Assembly (NCBI GenBank): GCA_002686955.1
Contig: NYZA01000220.1
Location: 1-9,448 of the forward strand
Length of the DNA stretch: 9,448 nucleotides
From: Gemmatimonadota bacterium
GTDB taxonomy: Bacteria; GCA-2686955
Direction of reading: 5' to 3'
Shown here: positions 1 through 6,778 of the stretch, piece after piece
How the letters are laid out: every line of letters starts with the position of its first letter
How positions within the stretch are numbered: position 1 is the first letter of the stretch
The notes under the pieces: generated by a model
Databases searched by the model: none
Seen by the model: only the letters and a program-made list of their open reading frames with translations
What the model was told of the DNA's origin: nothing
Program-made: the position numbers and the translations under genes

Positions 1-208
1 AAGTCCTTGAAAGGCAACCAGCCTTCCCGCGGACTCAGCTCCTTGATCTCGAAACGAACTCGAACACTGGGCTCGAAAGCCTATGCGCAACAGGCTCCTG
101 GGGCTGCGTCGGGAGACCGGATCCGGTTCCGGCGCCCCGCGTCGGCGAGGCGAAGACCCGAGAGCAACTTCGGCGAACCACATCGATCGATTGCGAAACG
201 AGAACTCC

Positions 209-2719
209 ATGCGGCGACTACTAGAGATCGGTGGCCTCCTCGTAGTGCAGCTGCTCGCCTCGCCCCCGTTCGCGCAGGGAGTGCTGTTCACGCGGGAATC
301 GACGACCGAGGGATCGATCGTCATTAGGACGGATGTCGGCGCCCTGCGTCGCGCCGCGGCGAAGGGCGGGCGCATCCAGGTGGATCGCTTCCCCCTGGCG
401 GGCGAAACTGAAGTCGATCTGGAGCTCGAGGAGCTCTGTGTGGTTTCGCGCGAGACGCGTTTCGTGCTTGGTACCGACGCGGGCGATCGGAGGGTCGACG
501 TCGACCCTTCGCGCTTTCTCATCCTGCGTGGGAGCGTCATCGGGAGGGTGGGTTCGCACGTCTTCCTCTCGGTGGGAGCGGGATTCAGCGGAGGGCGCAT
601 CGAGCTCGGCTCCGGGGCCGCAACCTACGCCCTTGCGCCGGCGCCCGAAATGCGCGCAGGCGAGCTGATCGTCTTCGAGGACCGTTCACGCAGCGCACCC
701 CTGCTCTGCGGCCGCGAGGAATGGGGACAAGCGCCCGCTCGGTCGTCGACCCCCGTACACTCCGGCTCCGATCCGATCCGCGGCCAGCGCCTCGCGAGGC
801 TCGCCGTCGATGGCGACCACGAGCTCTACTCCCTCTTTGATTCGGAGCAGGATGCGATCGACTACCTGGTGCAGACCTATGCCCGGGTGAGCGACATCAC
901 GCTGCGGGACACGCGGACGCGGCTCGAGTTGATCTTCGTCCGCGTCTGGACGACACCCAACGATCCCTACGGTGAGGAGGTCAGCTTGCCCATCTTCGGC
1001 TCCTCGGTCGGATACGACCTCGCGCAGCTCCTCTCTGGGAGGAAAGATGCTGCGGTCGGCGGCGTGGGGCAGCTATGCGGACCTCGCTCCTGGGTCGCGT
1101 ACTCCCTCGGTTCATTCACTGATCCCGGCAGGCCCAACGGCTTCAATCAGGACATCCGAATCGCCGCCCACGAGTTGGGACACAATCTCGGTGCCTCGCA
1201 TACGCACACGCTCGGCGTCGACGAGTGCGATACTCCGGGCAGCCCTCCGCGGCGGGGGACCCTCATGAGCTACTGCAGCCAGACCCACAGCGGGGGGTCG
1301 TCGGTGACCGATCTGCGCTACCACACCGTCTGTCAGGCGGAGATTTTCGATTGTCTGTCCGACGCTAAAAACTATGTCTTCGACTGCAATGAAAACCGCG
1401 TGGACGACGCGCTCGATATCGCCGATGGCATCAGCAAAGACACCAACGCCAACGAGATCCCGGACGAGTGCGAAGACTGCAATGGCAACGGCGTACTCGA
1501 TAGCGATGATATTGCAATCGGCTACAGCAGCGACGCCAACGGGAATGGGGTTCCGGATGAATGCGAGCCCGACTGCAACGCCAACGGCATCCCTGACGAC
1601 GTCGACATTCGGCTCGGCATCAGCGTGGATCTGTACGGCAATGGGATTCCGGATCAATGCGAGGAGGACTGCAACGCAAATGGTGTCTCTGACTACAACG
1701 AAATACAGGCCGACATGGCTCTCGACATCGATCGCAACGCCGTGCTCGATTCGTGCCAGGATTGCGATGACGACGGAATTCCTGACTTGATCGCCCTGGA
1801 CGGGGCGAACGATATTTGGGCGATCTCGTCTCGTGACGAGCGGATCAAGGAGTACCATTCCGCCACCGGCGTGCTCATGCGCCAGTCGGAGCCGGGATAC
1901 CTGGACCGCCCCATGGACCTGGTTATAACACCCGATGCGCGCATCCTCGTCACGAGCGCGAACGACGATCGTGTCGTGGAGTTCGATCGCAGCGGTGCGT
2001 TCGTGCGCGATTTGGTGTCGGAGGGCGCGGGAGGTCTCGATGAGCCGGGCGCCATGCTCCTCGCCGATGGAAGCGCGTTGCTCCTCGCCTCCACCGCTTC
2101 GAACAGTGTCCTGCGCTTCGACGTTGAGAGCGGGCGATTCGAAGCTGAGCTCGTGCGCGCGGGCGACGGTGGGCTGGTCGGACCTTTCGGGCTCGCGTTC
2201 GAGCCCGGAGGCAACCTGCTCGTGACCAGTAGCGACGGGCGGGTGCTCGAGTACCATGGTTTGACCGGGGTTTTCGTACGCGTTTTCGTCGACCGGCGGA
2301 ACAACGGCGGTCTCGCCAATCCTCGGGGGATCATCGTGGCGCCGGACGGGCGCGTCGTGGTCGCCAGCGAGCGCACCGACGAGCTTTTGGCCTTCGATGC
2401 GCTTACCGGTCGGTTCGAGGGTGCGTATCAGAATGGCGACTATCAGGGCAAGCTCATCGGCCCTTGGGGTTTGCGCGTCGGGCCCGACCGGAACGTCTAT
2501 GTCAGCGCCAGCCTCAGCGGGGAGCTCGTGCACGACGGCTGGCTGCATCTGCTCGAGCCGCGAATCCTGATGTACGACGGAGCCAACGGGAATCTACTTT
2601 TCCCCCATGTCCAGGCGCTCGACTCCGAGCTCATCGGGCCGACCGGCTTCGATTTCATGCCGGCCGGCGGCGATTGCAATCGCAACCTCATCCCGGACAT
2701 CTGCGAAAACGCCCCCTGA
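209..2719 (+). CDS. Secreted zinc metalloprotease (M12B/reprolysin-like) with DCN-type calcium repeats and a C-terminal beta-propeller
   Basis: 836 residues. The frame is open from position 83, but I chose the ATG at 209 because it gives a signal peptide (MRRLLEIGGLLVVQLLASPPFAQG, cut near residue 22-24). The RBS is weak (GAGAA). Residues 25-190 look like a pro-region rich in beta strands. The catalytic domain spans about 195-385, with the metzincin zinc site HELGHNLGASH (His321, Glu322, His325, His331) and a Met-turn GTLMSYC (Met353). These mark a zinc endopeptidase acting outside the cytoplasm. Residues 392-532 hold acidic repeats of about 32 residues (DCNxNGxPD...PDEC), which resemble dockerin or thrombospondin type 3 calcium sites. 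Residues 534-818 contain repeated blades of the NHL/SMP-30 style (GLxxPxGLxxxPDGxxxVxS). One orphan repeat, GDCNRNLIPDICENAP, ends the protein. The repeats and propeller probably mediate surface or substrate binding. The substrate is unknown. The protease call is secure; the role of the accessory domains is inferred. Confidence 0.93.
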   Translation: MRRLLEIGGLLVVQLLASPPFAQGVLFTRESTTEGSIVIRTDVGALRRAAAKGGRIQVDRFPLAGETEVDLELEELCVVSRETRFVLGTDAGDRRVDVDPSRFLILRGSVIGRVGSHVFLSVGAGFSGGRIELGSGAATYALAPAPEMRAGELIVFEDRSRSAPLLCGREEWGQAPARSSTPVHSGSDPIRGQRLARLAVDGDHELYSLFDSEQDAIDYLVQTYARVSDITLRDTRTRLELIFVRVWTTPNDPYGEEVSLPIFGSSVGYDLAQLLSGRKDAAVGGVGQLCGPRSWVAYSLGSFTDPGRPNGFNQDIRIAAHELGHNLGASHTHTLGVDECDTPGSPPRRGTLMSYCSQTHSGGSSVTDLRYHTVCQAEIFDCLSDAKNYVFDCNENRVDDALDIADGISKDTNANEIPDECEDCNGNGVLDSDDIAIGYSSDANGNGVPDECEPDCNANGIPDDVDIRLGISVDLYGNGIPDQCEEDCNANGVSDYNEIQADMALDIDRNAVLDSCQDCDDDGIPDLIALDGANDIWAISSRDERIKEYHSATGVLMRQSEPGYLDRPMDLVITPDARILVTSANDDRVVEFDRSGAFVRDLVSEGAGGLDEPGAMLLADGSALLLASTASNSVLRFDVESGRFEAELVRAGDGGLVGPFGLAFEPGGNLLVTSSDGRVLEYHGLTGVFVRVFVDRRNNGGLANPRGIIVAPDGRVVVASERTDELLAFDALTGRFEGAYQNGDYQGKLIGPWGLRVGPDRNVYVSASLSGELVHDGWLHLLEPRILMYDGANGNLLFPHVQALDSELIGPTGFDFMPAGGDCNRNLIPDICENAP
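1382..1798 (+). repeat. Array of DCNxNG...IPDEC calcium-type protein repeats inside the metalloprotease
   Basis: Four to five in-frame units of about 31-32 residues begin at residues 392, 424, 455, 487 and 518 of the protease. Each starts DCN(x)N(G) and most close with a second DxNGxPDxCE loop. The central linker DI(A/R)xGxS recalls dockerin duplicates. The first three units are the most regular. The fourth (ending AVLDSC) and the truncated fifth (DCDDDGIPD) have drifted. The alternating Asp/Asn spacing is typical of calcium-binding loops, and the paired cysteines could form disulfides in an exported protein. The family resemblance is from memory; the periodicity is directly visible. Confidence 0.85.
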
Positions 2720-2744
2720 ATCTCATGCCTGCGCGCTGGTCTGT

Positions 2745-2762
2745 GCCCCCCGGTGGGGCTTT
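2745..2762 (+). terminator. Possible weak Rho-independent terminator of the metalloprotease gene
   Basis: A 5-bp perfect GC stem (GCCCC / GGGGC) with the loop CCGGT is followed by only three T residues, 26 bases after the stop codon at 2719. The position suits a terminator, but the short stem and poor U-tract make it a tentative call. Confidence 0.35.
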
Positions 2763-2807
2763 GCTCGCTGATCACGATTCTCGCTCCGAAAACCGGCCAG
2801 GATTTAG

Positions 2808-2947
2808 GGTCTCCGCTACATTTCCAATTCGATCCCCTGGGACGTGGGCTCTGGCGAGATCGATATGATCAACGGTGGTGTAGCCGATGTGGTCTACAGC
2901 GATGTCCGGGGTGGCTACCCTGGCACCGGCAACATCGCCTCAATCCG
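2808..2947 (+). pseudogene. Relic of a secreted right-handed beta-helix (choice-of-anchor Q-like) protein
   Basis: Reading in the frame of 2808 gives SNSIPWDVGSGEIDMINGG followed by VVYSDVRGGYPGTGNI. This matches, from memory, the terminal coil of extracellular parallel beta-helix proteins, usually written NSILWxN...EI...GG...VxYSDVQGGYPGxGNIDADPxF. A TAG stop at 2805-2807 lies immediately upstream. Family similarity stops at 2936, and a one-base shift then gives LNPP, where the family has DANP, so a single-base deletion near 2937 is likely. No start codon, signal peptide or upstream coils remain. A short GTG-initiated frame (2844-3029) continues past the similarity as low-complexity Arg/Pro sequence with no support as a gene. 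It lies between the convergent protease and thioesterase genes. I infer a decayed remnant; the rest of 2720-3063 shows nothing else coding. Confidence 0.6.
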
Positions 2948-3063
2948 CCCACGCGTTCAGAAGCCCCCGCGACCGAGCCGGAATCGGGCGGGCAGCGATG
3001 GGGCATGCGTCGCTTGCAGGGCCGGGTAGCGAAGAAGCATAGCGCCCCCCCGGGTGGTCTCAA

Positions 3064-3501
3064 TTACTCCACCACCGCCCTCACTCTCTCACGAAAACCC
3101 CTCGGAAACGCTGTCGCCTTCAGCTCCGTGCCTTCGGGATTTCGCGTGACGCAGCAGACCACCAGCCTGCCCGTCGCTATCGGGGTTCGGTGTTCTCCGT
3201 CAAGGCGGCTGAATTCGATTCGGTAGGTAACGACACGTTCTCGCAGCTCCTCGACGACGAGACGCAGGTCGAGCAGGTCTTCGAAGCGGGCGGGGTTGTG
3301 GTAGTCGCACTCGGCGTGGACTCGCGGCAGGCCCCAGCCGATCTCGAACGATTGCAGCGGGAGATCGAAACCGATGCTGCGATAGAAATCGTGCTCGGCC
3401 TCCTCCATGTATCGGTTGAACCATGAGAAATGCACGATTCCCGCCATGTCGGTTTCGTGGAATTCGATGCGGCGTTGGGTGCGGTGTTCCGATGTCGGCA
3501 T
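3064..3501 (-). CDS. Acyl-CoA thioesterase, 4HBT/YbgC-type hotdog fold
   Basis: 145 residues, the usual length for a single hotdog domain. It hydrolyses acyl-CoA thioesters to free acid and CoA in the cytoplasm. Residues 17-35 carry the family signature TDMAGIVHFSWFNRYMEEA. Asp18 corresponds to the catalytic aspartate of 4-hydroxybenzoyl-CoA thioesterase, and the following helix is the central 'sausage' of the fold. The second half (HAECDYHNPARFEDLLDL, about residues 62-79) forms the conserved beta-sheet edge. The ATG follows the TGA of the upstream hydrolase by three bases with no strong RBS, so translation is probably coupled. It is the last gene of the ALDH-hydrolase-thioesterase operon. 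Chain-length or aromatic specificity cannot be read from sequence. Confidence 0.93.
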   Translation of the reverse strand: MPTSEHRTQRRIEFHETDMAGIVHFSWFNRYMEEAEHDFYRSIGFDLPLQSFEIGWGLPRVHAECDYHNPARFEDLLDLRLVVEELRERVVTYRIEFSRLDGEHRTPIATGRLVVCCVTRNPEGTELKATAFPRGFRERVRAVVE

Positions 3502-3504
3502 GAT

Positions 3505-4320
3505 TCAGTTGTCTGCTCGCTGGAAGTGTTCCAACATCAGAGGGTTCAGAAGGTCGAAGGACTGCGCTATGACGCCGTGTCCGGCGTTGTCGAAGCGGGC
3601 GAGATCGGCGCCGGGAATGGCGCGTTGAAGTCTGTCGCTTTCTCGGGGTGGAATGAGGATGTCTTTGCCCGGACGCACGATCAGCGTGTGGATCCCCTCG
3701 AGCTCCGAAAGGCGGCGGCGGGTGTTGTGGCCGATCACGGCGGCGAGCTGGCATGTGAAGGTGGCGAGCTTCAGCTCCATGGGGAGGAGCGAGGACGCCA
3801 TTTCGAGGAGAGGGGCGTTCGCGGGATCGGCGAGAAAATGGCGGGGGAAGAGCAGCGATCTGATGCGCGCCCACCGCGCCGCACCCCGGAACATTTGGCT
3901 CGTGTGCATCAACCATAGCGCGCGGGGCGTTGGGGGGATTGTGCTTGGTCCGCCCGCATGCGTGGCGATCAGTGTCAGGCTGCGCGTGCGCGCGGGGTGG
4001 TCGAGGGCGAAACGTTGGGCGATCATGCCGCCCATCGAGATGCCGACGATGTGAGTCTCGTCCCAGCCGAGATGATCGGCCAGGGCGAGGGCGTCATCGC
4101 TCATCGAGCGAATCGTGCATCCCTGTCTCCCCTTTCCGCTGCGTCCGATCCCCAGGTGATCGTACCAGGCGACGCGATGTGTCTGTTGCAGCTCGAGAAT
4201 CTGCGCCAGCCAGCCGATGCCGCCGGCGCCCATCCCCATGATCAGGAGGACCGGCGATCCACCGGCACCGCCGGTATCGTACCAGATTCGGCTGCCCCGC
4301 TCCCGTTCGAGAAAGGGCAT
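3505..4320 (-). CDS. Alpha/beta-fold hydrolase
   Basis: 271 residues, a typical minimal alpha/beta hydrolase of the esterase/lactonase/haloperoxidase-like group. The full triad is visible: nucleophile Ser95 in GISMGG, acid Asp220 in RPGKDILIPP, and His248 in NAGHGV. The oxyanion-hole region is LLIMGMGAGG (about 25-34). A helical cap segment lies at about 125-200. The frame is open far upstream inside the ALDH gene, but the start ATG at 4320 is chosen because the domain begins there (MPFLERERGSRIWY) and it overlaps the ALDH stop as TGATG. No Shine-Dalgarno is present, so reinitiation after the upstream gene is likely. There is no signal peptide, so it should be cytoplasmic. The substrate is unknown; the operon suggests an ester or thioester of the molecule handled by the ALDH-type enzyme. 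Confidence 0.93.
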   Translation of the reverse strand: MPFLERERGSRIWYDTGGAGGSPVLLIMGMGAGGIGWLAQILELQQTHRVAWYDHLGIGRSGKGRQGCTIRSMSDDALALADHLGWDETHIVGISMGGMIAQRFALDHPARTRSLTLIATHAGGPSTIPPTPRALWLMHTSQMFRGAARWARIRSLLFPRHFLADPANAPLLEMASSLLPMELKLATFTCQLAAVIGHNTRRRLSELEGIHTLIVRPGKDILIPPRESDRLQRAIPGADLARFDNAGHGVIAQSFDLLNPLMLEHFQRADN

Positions 4321-6053
4321 CAGGTCAGCGCGGCCGTAAGCGCGATCAGGGGCAGCTTGATCGGAGAGGGATGAGCTTCGAAGCGGGTAATGGCCTCGGC
4401 CAGACGATGCGCGTTCCGGTGGGTCGGAAACCAGGGCGGCTTCGGTGAGATCTTGAAGGGGGCCTGCAACACCGATTTCCAGGGGCGATCGAACATGTAG
4501 GTGTTGTGGACGAAGCCCTGGCCGGATTGGATGTCGTCGAGTGGGTGTCCGGGAAAGGCGCCCCATGTCGTCGTGGAGAGTCCGTAGATGATGGCGGACC
4601 AGGTGTTCACGGCAATCGATCCGTAGCGGAGCTCGTCGAGCGCCCGCTGCAGCGCAGCCTCGCCGCCGGCCGCCTCTCTCGAATGGGGATGGATCAGGAT
4701 CGAGATCGCCAGCGTTCCCCAGACTTTCTCGTTGCAGAATTGTGTCGCCGCCGGCAGGAAATCCTCGGCCATATGGCCGCGTAGGGGCACTTCGTGCAGC
4801 ACTCCGCAGAAAGGCTCTCGCCGGAAGCAGACTTCTTCTTTGGCGTTTGAATCGAGATCGCCGATGAAGGTCCATGGAACATCGACGCCGTCGTCGTGGG
4901 CGAGAAACTCCGCCTTCGGGTGCGCCTCGACGAACTTCGACCACCGGTCGCGGGCGCCGGGGTAGTAGGCCTTGCGCGGCGGGAATCCGGCGAGCATAGA
5001 CTTGATGCGGTTCAGAAACTGCTCGCGCTGGGGCCAGTCGGCGCTGGTGACCAAGAGCTTCGCGGCGTTGCAGTTGAACGAAGCGTTGTTCACGACCATC
5101 GAGACGACGTTTTCGGCCTGAAAAGCGATCTCGGCATCGGACCAGCGACCCGGCACCACCACCACTGGAGTCACATTGCCCAGCTCCGAGCTGATCGGCT
5201 TGGTCATCAGCGGCGTGCCCTTCGCCTTCCTTTCGGCCTGCTCCGGCCCCACGCCCCAGACGATCGCGTCGTGCGTGGCGTCGGAGCCGGTGATGTGGAT
5301 CTCGTCGACTCCCTCGTGGGCGACCAGATGCGCCCCGACATCGGCCCCCCCGTAGACGACCTCGAGCCAATCCTCGGACACCAGGCAGCGCATCGCCTGG
5401 CTAAGGAAAGGCCCGAGATACTCGTTGACCGGGTTCATCTTGAGCACGCAGACCCGGTTCTCGATGAAGAGCTTGTGCAGCACGTCCATCGGCCCGATCG
5501 ACGCTACATTCCCGGCGCCGAGCACCAGGGCGACACCGCCCGATCGATCGCCCTCTCGATACACTTTCGCCTGGTGGTTGGCGAGATTCTCCCGCGTGAT
5601 CGAACGATCCATCCAGACCTCGGCATGGAAGCCGGCGAAGAGGATTTTGTCGTAGAATCGGTCGGGGAACACGCGCACCGTCACCCGTCCGTCGGGCCGC
5701 TCGTCGATCGCGCCGGGCGGGATGCGGGGGGCGCCGTGATCACGAACATCGGCCAGCGCCTTCTGCAGACAGCGGATATTGCGGAGCACCGTCATCGGCC
5801 CGCCGAGCCACTCCTCGGAGCAGGCGGCACTGCCCGCGCCGAGCCCCTTCGCGTCGATCGCCGTGGCCACCCAGTCCTCGGCCACCTCCAAGACTCCGTC
5901 GACCAACTGCTCGAGCAGGTAGATGCGGCGGTCGATCGAGATGGCGGCGAATCGATCCTTCGCCCCTTGCAGTCGCTCGACGATCCGGTCCAACTCGTCG
6001 TGCGGGGTGGCCGGGAGCGTCGCGGTGGGGGAGGGGATTGCGTATGAGGGCAT
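4320..6053 (-). CDS. Divergent aldehyde dehydrogenase superfamily protein
   Basis: 577 residues, longer than the usual 480-500 of this superfamily. The start ATG at 6053 is chosen over an in-frame upstream ATG at 6137 because GGAAAG lies 7 bases before it; the 28 extra upstream residues look like leader DNA. Superfamily landmarks appear in order: cofactor-binding region LVLGAGNVASIGPMDVLHK (about 177-194) with KMNP at 205-208, TGSDATHD (255-262, equivalent of FTGS), SSELGNVTP with the candidate general base Glu290, NNASFNCNAAK with the candidate nucleophile Cys328, and EEVCFRREPFCGVL (406-419, in place of EEIFGPV). The motifs deviate from classic ALDH, and an N-terminal helical extension of about 100 residues is present. 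It is likely an NAD(P)-dependent oxidation of an aldehyde, or the reverse reduction of an acyl thioester. It is the first gene of the operon and its stop overlaps the hydrolase start. Confidence 0.92.
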   Translation of the reverse strand: MPSYAIPSPTATLPATPHDELDRIVERLQGAKDRFAAISIDRRIYLLEQLVDGVLEVAEDWVATAIDAKGLGAGSAACSEEWLGGPMTVLRNIRCLQKALADVRDHGAPRIPPGAIDERPDGRVTVRVFPDRFYDKILFAGFHAEVWMDRSITRENLANHQAKVYREGDRSGGVALVLGAGNVASIGPMDVLHKLFIENRVCVLKMNPVNEYLGPFLSQAMRCLVSEDWLEVVYGGADVGAHLVAHEGVDEIHITGSDATHDAIVWGVGPEQAERKAKGTPLMTKPISSELGNVTPVVVVPGRWSDAEIAFQAENVVSMVVNNASFNCNAAKLLVTSADWPQREQFLNRIKSMLAGFPPRKAYYPGARDRWSKFVEAHPKAEFLAHDDGVDVPWTFIGDLDSNAKEEVCFRREPFCGVLHEVPLRGHMAEDFLPAATQFCNEKVWGTLAISILIHPHSREAAGGEAALQRALDELRYGSIAVNTWSAIIYGLSTTTWGAFPGHPLDDIQSGQGFVHNTYMFDRPWKSVLQAPFKISPKPPWFPTHRNAHRLAEAITRFEAHPSPIKLPLIALTAALT

Positions 6054-6060
6054 GGTGGGG

Positions 6061-6066
6061 CTTTCC
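6061..6066 (-). promoter_or_regulatory. Ribosome binding site of the ALDH-family gene
   Basis: On the minus strand, GGAAAG sits 7 bases before the ATG at 6053. It is the clearest Shine-Dalgarno-like site in the operon and decides the start in favour of 6053 rather than 6137. Confidence 0.55.
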
Positions 6067-6178
6067 GGAGTGAGGGACCCTAATCTATGCGGGAAGGCCT
6101 CAGGATAACGCAAGGGACACCCGGACTCCCGGCCCACGACCGATACCAGGCATCGTGCCGCGTTTCACCCGTATCTTG

Positions 6179-6236
6179 CAATGCGCAGGCATTGGATGCT
6201 TGGGACGCACTGCTTCTCGACCCCCAATCCAATGCC
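6179..6236. repeat. Two overlapping inverted repeats in the divergent intergenic region (possible attenuator or operator)
   Basis: The half-site CAATGC at 6179-6184 is inverted as GCATTG at 6189-6194 with a 4-base gap. The second half-site is also part of GGCATTGGAT (6188-6197), which is perfectly inverted as ATCCAATGCC (6227-6236) across 29 bases. Four inner pairs (TGGG 6201-6204 with CCCA 6223-6226) extend this longer stem after a 3-base bulge. Because GCATTG is shared, the two stems cannot form together. The array lies 57 bases before the TIGR00725-family start and about 125 bases before the ALDH start on the other strand. The repeats are seen directly; a regulatory role is inferred. Confidence 0.6.
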
Positions 6237-6292
6237 GCCGAGGAGCTCGAGGGGCGGTGGATCGGCTGAACCCTGCTACTCTGCCCCGACCC

Positions 6293-6778
6293 ATGCGATC
6301 AACCCAAAAGCCCAGAATCGGTGTAATCGGCGGCTCGATCGCGGAGCCTTCGGTTCTCGAAACCGCCCGCAGCGTGGGGGAAGCGATCGCCAAGGCCGGC
6401 GCGATCCTTGTTTGCGGCGGGCGGGGAGGCGTAATGGAAGCCGCCTGCCGCGGCGCCAAGTCGGCCGGCGGGCTCACGCTGGGAATCTTGCCCGGAGATC
6501 GCGCAGAAGAGGCGAACGCCTGGGTCGACATCCCGGTGGTGACCGGTCTGGGCGAGGCGCGCAACGTCCTCATCGCCAGGACGGCGCAGGCGATCGTCGC
6601 GCTGCCCGGCGGGACCGGCACGCTCTCCGAGATCGCCTTCTCTTTGAACTTCGGACGCCGGGTGATTGCGATCGATGGCTGGGAATCGATCCCCGAGGTA
6701 GAGACATACTCCGATCCCGAAGCAGCCGTGGCGCGCGCCCTCGAGGCCGCGCGAGAGATCGAGGCGCGCTCGGCGTGA
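6293..6778 (+). CDS. TIGR00725 family protein (LOG/SLOG Rossmann-like fold)
   Basis: 161 residues, the normal length for this family. It begins RIGVIGGS (8-15, first beta strand and nucleotide-binding loop), followed by the paired signatures CGGRGGVMEAACRGAK (41-56) and LPGGTGTLSEI (104-114). These are the diagnostic motifs shared with LOG cytokinin-activating phosphoribohydrolases and the Moco carrier-like proteins. In LOG enzymes the PGGxGTxxE loop binds the nucleotide phosphate and contributes a catalytic Glu (here Glu113). Whether this protein is a hydrolase or a nucleotide-binding carrier is not known. The start at 6293 places seven residues before the first strand; no Shine-Dalgarno is visible. 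It is cytoplasmic. Its stop overlaps the next gene's GTG start, indicating co-translation. Confidence 0.9.
   Translation: MRSTQKPRIGVIGGSIAEPSVLETARSVGEAIAKAGAILVCGGRGGVMEAACRGAKSAGGLTLGILPGDRAEEANAWVDIPVVTGLGEARNVLIARTAQAIVALPGGTGTLSEIAFSLNFGRRVIAIDGWESIPEVETYSDPEAAVARALEAAREIEARSA

Noticed and set aside
83-208. N-terminal extension of the metalloprotease frame starting at 83
   Set aside because: The extra 42 residues are Arg-rich with no signal sequence, while the ATG at 209 begins a proper signal peptide. The segment 1-208 is best read as upstream leader; it contains a 12-bp palindrome ACCGGATCCGGT at 116-127 but no promoter I can defend.
1112-2548. Long open frame on the minus strand opposite the metalloprotease (478 codons)
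   Set aside because: It mirrors the repetitive high-GC coding strand, has no recognisable domain, and the plus-strand gene has clear catalytic motifs and periodic repeats.
4321-5370. Upstream extension of the alpha/beta hydrolase frame to 621 residues
   Set aside because: The extension is Arg/Gly-rich out-of-frame translation of the ALDH gene; the hydrolase domain starts at the ATG overlapping the ALDH stop.
4896-6047. Open frame of 383 codons on the plus strand opposite the ALDH-family gene
   Set aside because: Composition is His/Arg/Asp-rich, typical of an antisense shadow in GC-rich DNA; the opposite strand encodes all ALDH landmarks.
6082-6113. Promoter-like TTGCGT / TAGATT pair for the ALDH operon on the minus strand
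   Set aside because: The spacer is 20 bases, too long for a standard sigma-70 promoter, and the phylum's consensus is uncertain.
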